Below are positions 23,546-31,033 of a DNA stretch of 64,000 bases, one piece after another. The stretch lies in NCBI RefSeq assembly GCF_022761015.1, contig NZ_JAKWJQ010000001.1, positions 372,001 through 436,000 of the forward strand. The letters are read 5' to 3'. Source of the stretch: Humibacter sp. RRB41. Lineage in GTDB: Bacteria > Actinomycetota > Actinomycetes > Actinomycetales > Microbacteriaceae. Below the pieces are notes generated by a model. The model did not search any database, was not told the origin of the DNA, and was given only the letters and a program-made list of their open reading frames with translations. Positions within the stretch are counted from its first letter, which is position 1. Every line of letters starts with the position of its first letter. A program made the translations under genes and the position numbers.

Positions 23546-24721
23546 ATGAGCGATGTCGAACCGAGCAAGGACCAGAAGAACGGTTCGGGACTGCCGCGTG
23601 GCGTGCGCACGGCATCCGAGTGGGCGTGGCGGCTGCTGGTCATCGTCGCGCTCGCAGGAGTGGTGATCTACCTCATCTCGGTGTTCCAGGACGTCGTGGT
23701 GCCGCTGCTGGTGGCCATCCTGGTGTGCGCACTCGTGCAGCCCAGCGTCAGCGCGCTGATGAAACGCCGCTGGCCGAAGTGGCTGGCGATCGTGGTGTGC
23801 CTGCTGGCGCTCGTCGTCGTCGTGGGCGGCCTCGTGCTGCTGGTGGTCTGGCAGGTGCGTGCGGGCATCCCGCAACTCCAACGCGAATGGATGTCCGCCT
23901 ACGACCGCGTCAGGGAGGCGCTGCGACAGCCGCCGTTCAGCCTGAGCGACCACGACCTGTCGAACTATCTGAAGGATGCCGCAGCTTTCATCCAGAAGGA
24001 TGCCTCGAGCATCCTCGGCGGCGCGCTCAAGGTGGGAACCGCGACCGGCCACGTGCTCACAGGAGCGTTGATCGCACTGTTCGCGACGATCTTCATGCTC
24101 ATCGACGGCGCAGGAATCTGGCGGTGGATCGTTCGGCTGTTCCCGGAGAACGCAGCACCCGGCCTCGACGCGGCCGGCACGGCCGGGTGGGGCACCCTGA
24201 CGAGCTTCGTACGCGTTCAGATTCTCGTCGCGCTCGTGAACGGCATCGGCATCGGCCTCGTCGCGTTCTTCCTCGGCCTGCCGCTGGCGGTGCCGATCGC
24301 GGTGATCGTGCTGATCGCGTCGTTCATCCCGGTGATCGGCGCCATCGTCTCCGGCATCATCGCCGTGCTGGTTGCGCTGGTGTTCGGCGGCCCGTTCCAG
24401 GCGATCATCATGCTGGCCGGCGTGCTCGGGGTGCACCTGCTCGAGGCGCACGTGCTGCAGCCGCTGCTCGTGGGCGGTGCCGTGAAGGTGCATCCGCTGG
24501 CCGTGGTCGTGGGAGTCGCGGCGGGCACGGGGTTGGCAGGCGTGCCTGGGGCGCTGTTCGCGGTGCCGTTCCTCGCGGTGGCCAACGCGATGATCACGGC
24601 GATGCTGCACTCGCACGACAGGCCGGCTCCCGTCGACGAACACGGCGAGACCGAGACGGCACAGCATCACGAGAGCGACCTCACGGCGCCGCCCCCTGGC
24701 ATCCAGCCGCCCGAGGGGTGA
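23546..24721 (+). CDS. AI-2E family (PerM-like) membrane transporter
   Basis: A 391-residue protein with eight or so membrane segments. It shows the family arrangement: two N-terminal helices, a long amphipathic outside segment (about residues 110-170), then four or five helices with FIPVIGAIVSGIIAVLVALVFGG and the C-terminal LAGVPGALFAVPFLAV motif. Members export small molecules or Na+/H+; the AI-2 link is only by name. A His/Glu-rich tail follows. ATG 23546 is chosen because GAGGGGAGG stands at 23529-23537; an upstream ATG at 23492 lacks one. Confidence 0.88.
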   Translation: MSDVEPSKDQKNGSGLPRGVRTASEWAWRLLVIVALAGVVIYLISVFQDVVVPLLVAILVCALVQPSVSALMKRRWPKWLAIVVCLLALVVVVGGLVLLVVWQVRAGIPQLQREWMSAYDRVREALRQPPFSLSDHDLSNYLKDAAAFIQKDASSILGGALKVGTATGHVLTGALIALFATIFMLIDGAGIWRWIVRLFPENAAPGLDAAGTAGWGTLTSFVRVQILVALVNGIGIGLVAFFLGLPLAVPIAVIVLIASFIPVIGAIVSGIIAVLVALVFGGPFQAIIMLAGVLGVHLLEAHVLQPLLVGGAVKVHPLAVVVGVAAGTGLAGVPGALFAVPFLAVANAMITAMLHSHDRPAPVDEHGETETAQHHESDLTAPPPGIQPPEG

Positions 24722-24727
24722 TCGGGG

Positions 24728-25684
24728 CTACTCGCCGCGCGTGAACGTGCGGCGGTATTCCTTCGGCGTCGTGCCCAGGATGCTCTGGAAGTGCTGCCGC
24801 AGGTTCGCACCGGTTCCGAGGCCCACGTCGCCGGCGATCTGCTCGATGCTGAGCTCAGAGCTCTCCAGCAACTCGCGCGCCACGTCGATGCGTGCGCGCA
24901 TCACCCACTGCATCGGTGTGTATCCGGTGTCGTCGACGAAGCGCCGTGAGAATGTGCGCGGCGAGACGGCGGCGTGCCTGGCCAGAGCCTCGAGTGTGAG
25001 CGGATCGCCCAGCCTGCGCAGCGCCCATTCGCGTGTGTCGGCGAAGCGCTCTCCGAGTGGCTCCGGCACGCTGCGCGGCACGTACTGCGCTTGGCCGCCG
25101 CTGCGGTAGGGCGCGGCGACAAGGCGTCGCGCGGCATGGTTCGACGCGTTCACGCCGAGGTCGCGGCGCAGGATGTGCAGACACAAGTCGATTCCGGATG
25201 CCGCGCCGGCGGACGTGAGCACGCTCCCCTCGTCGACGAACAGCACGTTCTCGTCGACCGTGACGAGCGGATGCCTCGCCGCCAGCGCCCGCGTGTAGTG
25301 CCAGTGCGTCGTCGCGCGCTTGCCGTCGAGCAGACCGGTCGCCGCGAGGGCGAACGCCCCGGTCGAGATCGCGGCCAGCCGGGCGCCGCGTTCGTGCGCG
25401 GCGATCAGCGCATCCATGACCGCCCGCGACGGATCATCCCGGTCGGGGAACCGGTATCCGGGAATGAAGACCGTCTCGGCCCACTCCAGCGCCTCGAGTC
25501 CATCGGCCACGTGATACGAGAGTCCGTCGCCGCCGGTGACCAGCCCTGGCGCCGCACCGCACACCCGCACTTCGTACGGCATGCTGTCGCGGGTGCTGAA
25601 CACCTGCGCAGGGATGCCGACATCCAGCGGCTTCGCGCCCTCGAGCACGAGCACGGCCACGCGCCGCAAGCGGATGTCGGCCAT
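24728..25684 (-). CDS. AraC-family regulator with DJ-1/PfpI domain (GlxA-like)
   Basis: A 318-residue protein with two parts. An N-terminal DJ-1/PfpI-like domain (VAVLVLEGAKPLDVGIPAQVF to about residue 185) is followed by two HTH motifs of the AraC type (LTLEALARHAAVSPRTFSRRFVDDTGYTPMQWVMRARI and LSIEQIAGDVGLGTGANLRQHFQ). The usual nucleophile-elbow Cys is Ser here (AAISTGAF), so hydrolase activity is unlikely and the domain probably senses a ligand. ATG 25684 is used; GTG 25687 is one codon earlier. It begins six bases after the aldolase stop, so the two are co-transcribed. Confidence 0.9.
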   Translation of the reverse strand: MADIRLRRVAVLVLEGAKPLDVGIPAQVFSTRDSMPYEVRVCGAAPGLVTGGDGLSYHVADGLEALEWAETVFIPGYRFPDRDDPSRAVMDALIAAHERGARLAAISTGAFALAATGLLDGKRATTHWHYTRALAARHPLVTVDENVLFVDEGSVLTSAGAASGIDLCLHILRRDLGVNASNHAARRLVAAPYRSGGQAQYVPRSVPEPLGERFADTREWALRRLGDPLTLEALARHAAVSPRTFSRRFVDDTGYTPMQWVMRARIDVARELLESSELSIEQIAGDVGLGTGANLRQHFQSILGTTPKEYRRTFTRGE

Positions 25685-25690
25685 CACTGC

Positions 25691-26761
25691 CTAGGCGGCG
25701 AGCGCTTCCACCACCGCCGCGACGAAGCCGTCGACATCCTCTTCGGTGGTGTCCCACGAGCACATCCAGCGCACCTCGCCGCGGGCGGCGTCCCAATCGT
25801 AGAAGCGGAAGCTCTCGCGCACCCGGTCCGCGGCGTCATGCGGCAGGGCCGCGAAGACGCCGTTCGACTCCGTCACCTGAGTGAACGACAGGCCGGGAGC
25901 GCTGCCGCACGTCACGGCATCCTCGAGCGCGGACCGCAGCCGGGCAGCCATCGCATTCGATCGCTGCGCGCTCCGCAGCCACAGGTCGTCGGTGAGCAGG
26001 GCGATCAGCTGAGCCGAGATGAACCTCATCTTCGACGCGAGCTGCATGTTGACCTTGCGCAGGTAGTGCAGGCCGTCGGAGGCATCCGGATTCAACACGA
26101 CGACCGCCTCGCCGAAGAGCAGGCCGTTCTTGGTGCCGCCGAAGCTGAGCAGGTCGACGCCGGCGTCGGACGTGAAGGCGCGCAACGGGACATCAAGGTG
26201 CGCGGCGGCGTTGGCGATGCGTGCGCCGTCGAGGTGCACGCGCATGCCGAGCGAATGAGCGTGGTCGGTGATCGCCCGCACCTCGTCGACGGTGTAGCAG
26301 GTGCCCACCTCGGTGGTCTGCGTGATCGAGACGGCCAGCGGCTGCGCCCGGTGCTCGTCGCCCCAGCCCCATGCTTGCTTGTCGATGAGTTCGGGCGTGA
26401 GCTTGCCGTCGGGGGTGTCGACAGTGAGCAGCTTCAGCCCGCCGATCTTCTCGGGAGCGCCGCCCTCGTCGGTGTTGATGTGGGCGGTGGATGCGGCGAC
26501 CACCGCTCCCCAGCGCGGCAGCATCGACTGCAGGGCCGTCACGTTCGCCCCCGTGCCGTTGAAGACCGGATACGCCTGAACACCGTCGCCGAACTGCTCG
26601 GCGAACACCTCGTGCAGGCGCTCGGTGTAGGCATCCTCGCCGTAGGAGATCTGGTGCCCGCCGTTCGCGGCCGTGATCGCGTCGATGATTTCGGGGTGCG
26701 CGCCCGCGTAGTTGTCGGAGGCGAACGCGCGGGAGGCTGGGTCGTGGAGGCGGTGCGTCAT
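25691..26761 (-). CDS. Low-specificity L-threonine aldolase-like PLP enzyme
   Basis: A 356-residue fold-type I PLP enzyme. It carries the N-terminal FASDNYAGAHPEI, FNGTGANVTALQSML, the Asp of RVHLDGARIANAA and the Schiff-base Lys in SFGGTKNGLLFGEA. It cleaves threonine or allo-threonine to glycine and acetaldehyde. The start ATG 26761 has GGAAG about four bases upstream; the spacing is short. The AraC/DJ-1 regulator follows directly. The reaction is known for the family; the specific isomer preference cannot be read here. Confidence 0.92.
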   Translation of the reverse strand: MTHRLHDPASRAFASDNYAGAHPEIIDAITAANGGHQISYGEDAYTERLHEVFAEQFGDGVQAYPVFNGTGANVTALQSMLPRWGAVVAASTAHINTDEGGAPEKIGGLKLLTVDTPDGKLTPELIDKQAWGWGDEHRAQPLAVSITQTTEVGTCYTVDEVRAITDHAHSLGMRVHLDGARIANAAAHLDVPLRAFTSDAGVDLLSFGGTKNGLLFGEAVVVLNPDASDGLHYLRKVNMQLASKMRFISAQLIALLTDDLWLRSAQRSNAMAARLRSALEDAVTCGSAPGLSFTQVTESNGVFAALPHDAADRVRESFRFYDWDAARGEVRWMCSWDTTEEDVDGFVAAVVEALAA

Positions 26762-26843
26762 GATGCTTCCATTCTCACCGATCGAACGTGGGCTCGGCTT
26801 CGCGGGGTGCGACGCTGGCGGCGTGCGCCGGAACGGGGACGAC

Positions 26844-26864
26844 GGAGTGATATCACTTTATGAT
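26844..26864 (+). promoter_or_regulatory. SPFH-operon promoter with TGATATCA operator
   Basis: A perfect palindrome AGTGATATCACT (26846-26857) directly followed by the probable -10 box TATGAT (26859-26864). A closely related site, AAAGTGATATC, recurs at 28037 before the ABC genes. The ribbon-helix-helix protein at 27792 is the obvious candidate binder. Confidence 0.65.
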
Positions 26865-26883
26865 GGCCGCGGAGGCGACAGAC

Positions 26884-27795
26884 ATGACCACAACTCCGCA
26901 GCGCCCGGATTCGGCGCCGTTCGTGCACTCGGGAGCCAGAGTCGACATCGAGGAGAGGCCGGCGCGGTGCATCGGCGGCGGATGGGGCGTGATCGCGATC
27001 CTTGCGCTCGTCGTCGTCGGCATCCTCCTGATCGCAGGCGGGCATGCGCGATTCGTCGCGATCCCGATACTCGCGATCGTGCTCGTGATCGGCTCGCTCG
27101 TGATCGTTCAACCAGGTGAGACTCGCGTCGTCCAGCTCTTCGGACGTTACGTGGGCACCGTGCGTCGTTCTGGAATGTCGTGGGTCGTTCCGCTCTCGAC
27201 ACGCCGAAAGCTGAGCGCGCGCATCCGCAATTTCGAGACCAAACGCCTGCGCGTCAACGACGCGGACGGCAACCCTGTGGAGATCGCCGCCATCGTGGTC
27301 TGGCAGGTGAGCGACACCGCGAAGGCGGTGTACGCGGTGGATGACTACCTCGACTTCGTCACGGTGCAGGCCGAGTCCGCGCTCCGGCAGATCGCCACGG
27401 CTTATCCATACGACGCGGAGGGCGGCCAGGGCATCTCGTTGCGCGACGCGACGGACGTGGTCGCCACCGAGCTCTCGTACGAGGTGACGACCAGGGTCGC
27501 ACCGGCCGGCATCGAGATCGTCGAGGTGCGGATCAGCCACCTCGCCTACGCGCCGGAGATCGCACAGGCGATGCTGCGGCGACAGCAGGCCGGGGCGGTG
27601 GTGCAGGCGCGATCGCGCATCGTCGAGGGCGCCGTCGGCATGGTCGAGATGGCACTGGACAGGCTCAACGAGAGCGACTACGTCACACTCGACGACGAGC
27701 GCCGGGCCGCCATGGTGAGCAACCTCATGGTCGTGCTGTGCAGCGACCAGCCGGCCGCGCCCGTCGTCAACACCGGAACGCTGTATTCGTCATGA
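26884..27795 (+). CDS. SPFH-domain (slipin/prohibitin-like) membrane protein
   Basis: A 303-residue protein. Two N-terminal membrane segments (about residues 35-75: WGVIAILALVVVGILLIAGG and AIPILAIVLVIGSLVIV) precede an SPFH domain, QPGETRVVQLFGRYVGTVRRSGMSWVVPL onward, and a helical segment with RRQQAGAVVQARSRIVEGAVGMVEMAL. Such proteins scaffold membrane microdomains. ATG 26884 is chosen because GGAGG (26871-26875) precedes it; ATG 26860/26863 fall in the -10 box. The stop overlaps the ribbon-helix-helix gene (ATGA). Confidence 0.88.
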   Translation: MTTTPQRPDSAPFVHSGARVDIEERPARCIGGGWGVIAILALVVVGILLIAGGHARFVAIPILAIVLVIGSLVIVQPGETRVVQLFGRYVGTVRRSGMSWVVPLSTRRKLSARIRNFETKRLRVNDADGNPVEIAAIVVWQVSDTAKAVYAVDDYLDFVTVQAESALRQIATAYPYDAEGGQGISLRDATDVVATELSYEVTTRVAPAGIEIVEVRISHLAYAPEIAQAMLRRQQAGAVVQARSRIVEGAVGMVEMALDRLNESDYVTLDDERRAAMVSNLMVVLCSDQPAAPVVNTGTLYSS

Positions 27796-27989
27796 ACGCG
27801 GAACGCAAGCAGGTGCTCCTGCGTCTGGATCCGGCTGTGCACGACGCGATCGCGCGCTGGGCGGCCGGCGATCTGCGCAGTGTGAACGCACAGATCGAGA
27901 TCCTCCTGCGCGATGCTCTGAAGAAGGCGGGGCGGATGCCGAAGGATGTCGCGCCCCTGCCGCGGCGGGGACGTCCGCCCAGGACCTGA
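27792..27989 (+). CDS. Arc-type ribbon-helix-helix DNA-binding protein
   Basis: A 65-residue protein. KQVLLRLDPAVHDAIARWAAGDLRSVNAQIEILLRDALKKAG is a complete ribbon-helix-helix unit: the strand VLLRLDP, then two helices with SVNAQIEILL. A basic tail (PLPRRGRPPRT) follows. ATG 27792 overlaps the SPFH stop by four bases. SPFH-plus-Arc pairs recur in actinobacteria. It probably binds the TGATATCA sites in front of this operon and of the ABC genes (inference). Confidence 0.85.
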   Translation: MNAERKQVLLRLDPAVHDAIARWAAGDLRSVNAQIEILLRDALKKAGRMPKDVAPLPRRGRPPRT

Positions 27990-28034
27990 GCAACGCGGTC
28001 TGAACGATCGCACAGACGCCGGTCGCGGCGGACT

Positions 28035-28052
28035 TTAAAGTGATATCTTTTT
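28035..28052 (+). promoter_or_regulatory. Second TGATATC motif, upstream of the ABC exporter
   Basis: TTAAAGTGATATCTTTTT (28035-28052). The left half (AAAGTGATATC) matches the operator at 26846, while the right half is degenerate. It lies 48 bases before the GTG of the ABC ATPase. Confidence 0.55.
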
Positions 28053-28099
28053 CGTGGGACGGACGGCTGCTGCCGGTCCGTCTCCGCGAGGAGTGCGCA

Positions 28100-28891
28100 G
28101 TGACGAGTGATCCCGATGCCGGCGATGTGCCGGCAGTCTTGGAGGTCAGCGACCTGATCGTCGCCTACGGGCAGAAGGTCGTTGTGGAGGGCGTCAGCTT
28201 CCGCATCGAGCACGGCGAGATCTTCGGCCTGCTCGGCCCGAACGGCGCGGGCAAGACGAGCACGCTCGGCGCGATCGAGGGCCTCGTCACCACGAGGGCG
28301 GGCACCGTGAAGGTCGACGGCATCGAGACCAGGCAGCGCCCGCTCGACGCGAAGGCCAGGCTCGGGGTGCAGCTGCAGTCCTCCAGCTTCCAGCCTGAGC
28401 TGAGCATCGAGCAGATCGCCATGCTCTACGGCGGTCTGTACGGCATGCGTCTGACGACGGTGAGGGTGCGGGACAGCCTCGAGGAGATCGGACTCGGGCA
28501 GGAGCGGGGCAAGCGGTTCAAGCAGCTCTCCGGTGGGCAGCAGCAGCGGCTCGCGCTGTATATCGCGACAATTCACGATCCGCTGCTTCTGCTGCTGGAC
28601 GAGCCGACCGCTGGGCTCGATCCGCAGTCGCGACGGTCGCTGTGGACGCGGATCGAGCGGATGCAGGCGGCCGGCACGAGCATCCTGCTCACGACGCACT
28701 CCATGGAGGAGGCGCAGGCCGTGTGCGACCGTGTGGCGATCATCGACCACGGGAAGCTGCTCACGGTCGGGACCCCGGCAGACCTCATCGCCAAGCATCG
28801 CGACGACCAGCGGGTGCTCGCCGTCGCGCATGGGGATGTGACTCTCGAGGACGTCTTCATCGGGCTGACGGGAAGTGACATCCGTGACTGA
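28100..28891 (+). CDS. ABC transporter ATP-binding protein
   Basis: A 263-residue ATPase of the drug/bacteriocin-export (CcmA/DrrA-like) type. Walker A is GPNGAGKTS, the Q-loop is QLQSSSF, the signature is LSGGQQQR, Walker B is LLLLDEPTAGLD and the H-loop is TTHSM. GTG 28100 is supported by GCGAGGAG (28086-28093). An ATG at 28040 in frame lies in the operator and is rejected. The following permease overlaps by eight bases. Confidence 0.93.
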   Translation: MTSDPDAGDVPAVLEVSDLIVAYGQKVVVEGVSFRIEHGEIFGLLGPNGAGKTSTLGAIEGLVTTRAGTVKVDGIETRQRPLDAKARLGVQLQSSSFQPELSIEQIAMLYGGLYGMRLTTVRVRDSLEEIGLGQERGKRFKQLSGGQQQRLALYIATIHDPLLLLLDEPTAGLDPQSRRSLWTRIERMQAAGTSILLTTHSMEEAQAVCDRVAIIDHGKLLTVGTPADLIAKHRDDQRVLAVAHGDVTLEDVFIGLTGSDIRD

Positions 28892-29663
28892 ATCGGCGTC
28901 GGCATCCGTCATCGTGCGACCGCCCTTGGGGCTGGCGCTCCGTTCGCTTCTGCGGGCGGATGCAATTGTGCTGTTGCGCAGCAGAGTCGCCACCGTGCTC
29001 AGCCTGGTGCTGCCTGTGGCGATCCTGGTCGTCACCAGCTTCGCCAAGGCGGGCAACCGGCTGGGGGACCCGAGCCTCGTCATCGGCCTTGCGCTCACTC
29101 TCGGCCTGCTGACGTCGTGCCTTCTCGGCTACAGTCTCACACTCGCGCACGACCGTGAGGCGGGTGTACTGCAGCGCCTCAGGGTGACTCCGACCCCCAC
29201 CTGGACGATCATGACCAGCCGCATCGCCGTGCAGGTCATCACCAATCTGATCGCGTCGATCATCGTGGTGATCGTCGGCGTTATCCTGCACGGGTTGACC
29301 CCGACGTTCCTGCAGTACCTGCTCGTGATCGCGGTGGCGGCGGTCGGTGCCGCCGTGTTCCTCGCGATCGGGCAGGCGCTCGTCGGCCTTGTCACCTCGG
29401 CCGCCGCGATCAATGCGATCGGGCGCATCCTGTTCATCGTGCTGGTGCTGCTCGGGATCCTGGGCGGAACCGGTGTGCTGGGCGACGTGGTGAAGTCGGT
29501 CTCGCAGTGGACTCCGGTCGGAGCGCTGATGACGCTGTTCTCCGACGTGATCGGCACGACGTCATGGGTGGACAACGACACGTACGCACTGCTGGCCTGC
29601 CTGGGCTACGTCGTCGTCTTCACGTTCATCGGGGTTCGCTGGTTCCGTTGGGAGACCCACTGA
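28884..29663 (+). CDS. ABC-2 type exporter permease
   Basis: A 259-residue membrane protein with six segments. It has the ABC-2 motif LAHDREAGVLQRLRVTPTPTWTIMTSRI between helices 2 and 3 and ends in a short cytoplasmic tail (WFRWETH). GTG 28884, preceded by GGAAG at 28871-28875, overlaps the ATPase gene by eight bases; GTG 28875 is an alternative. With the ATPase it makes a two-gene exporter, probably under the same regulator as the SPFH gene. The cargo is unknown. Confidence 0.88.
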   Translation: MTESASASVIVRPPLGLALRSLLRADAIVLLRSRVATVLSLVLPVAILVVTSFAKAGNRLGDPSLVIGLALTLGLLTSCLLGYSLTLAHDREAGVLQRLRVTPTPTWTIMTSRIAVQVITNLIASIIVVIVGVILHGLTPTFLQYLLVIAVAAVGAAVFLAIGQALVGLVTSAAAINAIGRILFIVLVLLGILGGTGVLGDVVKSVSQWTPVGALMTLFSDVIGTTSWVDNDTYALLACLGYVVVFTFIGVRWFRWETH

Positions 29664-29752
29664 TCGGTAGACCGTTCTCGCGGTTGCATCTCGCTGTCGC
29701 ATCCAGCAGGAATCGAGAAGCGCCGCCGTGAGGCCGTTCCTATGGTCGAAGC

Positions 29753-30373
29753 ATGAACATTCACAGCATCACCATCGAAACGAATCCGGACGCCGTCGGG
29801 GCTGCCGAGTCCTTCTACCGCGACGCCCTCGGCCTCGGGGATCGTGTCGGCGTACGCGCCACCACCCAGGCCAGCACGGGCTTTCGCGGCTTCGCCCCCT
29901 CGCTCATCTTCATCCAACCTGGTGATGTCGACGCGGCCGTCGAACGAGCACTGGCCAGCGGAGCGCAGGTTCTCAAACCCGTCGAGAAGAGCCTGTGGGG
30001 CTACGGTGGCTCGCTCCTGGCACCCGACGGCACCGCGTGGCAGATCGCGAGCGCGAACAAGACAGCAACCGGCCCGGCCACCGGAGAAGTCGAAAAGCTC
30101 GTCATCCTGCTGGGGGTCGGCAGCGTCAAGGCCAGCAAGCGCTTCTACCAGGAGCAGGGTCTGACGACCACGAAGAGCTTCCCCGCCTACGTCGAGTTCG
30201 ACTCGGGTGCCGTCAAGCTCGCCCTCTACAAGCGGGCGGCACTGGCCAAGCAGGTAGGAATCGACGAGGCGGGTTCCGGCGCGCACCGACTCGCGGTCGT
30301 CGCAGGCGGAACGTTCACCGACCCCGACGGCTACGCCTGGATCGCCACGGAGAACTCCGTCACCGCCAGGTAG
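29753..30373 (+). CDS. VOC (glyoxalase/bleomycin-resistance) family protein, two domains
   Basis: A 206-residue protein with two VOC modules. The first has ESFYRDALGLGDRV and LLAPDGTAWQIA; the second has SKRFYQEQGLTTTKSF and FTDPDGYAWIA. The expected metal-binding His/Glu set is incomplete (I see no His at the strand starts), so this may be a binding protein rather than an enzyme. TATGGT (29741-29746) is six bases before ATG 29753, so translation is probably leaderless. It stands alone. Confidence 0.85.
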   Translation: MNIHSITIETNPDAVGAAESFYRDALGLGDRVGVRATTQASTGFRGFAPSLIFIQPGDVDAAVERALASGAQVLKPVEKSLWGYGGSLLAPDGTAWQIASANKTATGPATGEVEKLVILLGVGSVKASKRFYQEQGLTTTKSFPAYVEFDSGAVKLALYKRAALAKQVGIDEAGSGAHRLAVVAGGTFTDPDGYAWIATENSVTAR

Positions 30374-30522
30374 CCGGCTCTGGAAGAGCAGCGGAAGCGC
30401 TCGTCGTGCCGGGGCGACACGTTGCAGCGCGCCGCCCCGCCGTCTGATTGGATGGGTGCCACGCGGATGCCCGACCCACCCACCCGACTACGACGCGGCA
30501 TCCGCAGGGAGGACGACATCCC

Positions 30523-30963
30523 ATGTCGCAGCAGCAACCGCCGTACGGCCCACCGCAGCAACAGCCCTACGACGCGCAGCAGCCATATGCGCCGACCTAT
30601 CAGCCGAACCAGCAGTACGCGGGGCAACCCAACGCGGTGCAGCCTTACGCGGTGCAGCCTTACGCGGTGCAGCCCTACTACGTGCAGCCGGCCTACATCG
30701 TGGCTCCTCGGCCGACCAACGGCCTGGCGATCGCGGCCTTCGTGTCCGTCTGGTTCGTGTCGATTCTCGGCATCATCCTCGGACACGTCGCATTGAGCCA
30801 GATCAGGCGCAGCGGTGAGGGCGGACACGGGCTCGCGGTCGCAGCACTCGTCCTCGGCTACGTGTTCTTCGGCCTCGTGGCGCTGTTTCTGTTGTTCTAT
30901 CTGGTGGTCCTGATCGGCATCCTGGGCGTCGCGGCCACGACGGTCGGCACTGTCAACTCCTGA
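30523..30963 (+). CDS. DUF4190 membrane protein with Pro/Gln/Tyr-rich tail
   Basis: A 146-residue protein. The first about 60 residues are rich in Gln, Pro and Tyr, with AVQPYAVQPY repeats coded by tandem DNA units (about 30637-30672). Two membrane segments follow (TNGLAIAAFVSVWFVSILGIILGHVAL, then GHGLAVAALVLGYVFFGLVALFLLFYLVVLIGILG) joined by SQIRRSGEGG, the DUF4190 signature. ATG 30523 follows AGGGAGG (30506-30512). The function is unknown; the tail may contact cell-wall or division proteins (inference). Confidence 0.83.
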   Translation: MSQQQPPYGPPQQQPYDAQQPYAPTYQPNQQYAGQPNAVQPYAVQPYAVQPYYVQPAYIVAPRPTNGLAIAAFVSVWFVSILGIILGHVALSQIRRSGEGGHGLAVAALVLGYVFFGLVALFLLFYLVVLIGILGVAATTVGTVNS

Positions 30964-30971
30964 CGCGTGGA

Positions 30972-30991
30972 ACTCGGCTCGATGGCCGAGT
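30972..30991. terminator. Short hairpin between convergent genes
   Basis: ACTCGGC (30972-30978) pairs with GCCGAGT (30985-30991) around a six-base loop, nine bases after the DUF4190 stop and upstream of the convergent DUF6421 end. It is modest in strength and has no U-tract. Confidence 0.4.
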
Positions 30992-31033
30992 ACGCGCGGG
31001 ACGGGGCGGAGCCTCGACCCTGCCGCCCTCTGC

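Noticed and set aside
24974-26863. A 629-codon open frame on the plus strand, antisense to the AraC regulator and the aldolase
   Set aside because: It has the usual Arg/Gly/His-rich composition of high-GC shadow frames and no family resemblance, while the minus-strand genes have clear motifs.
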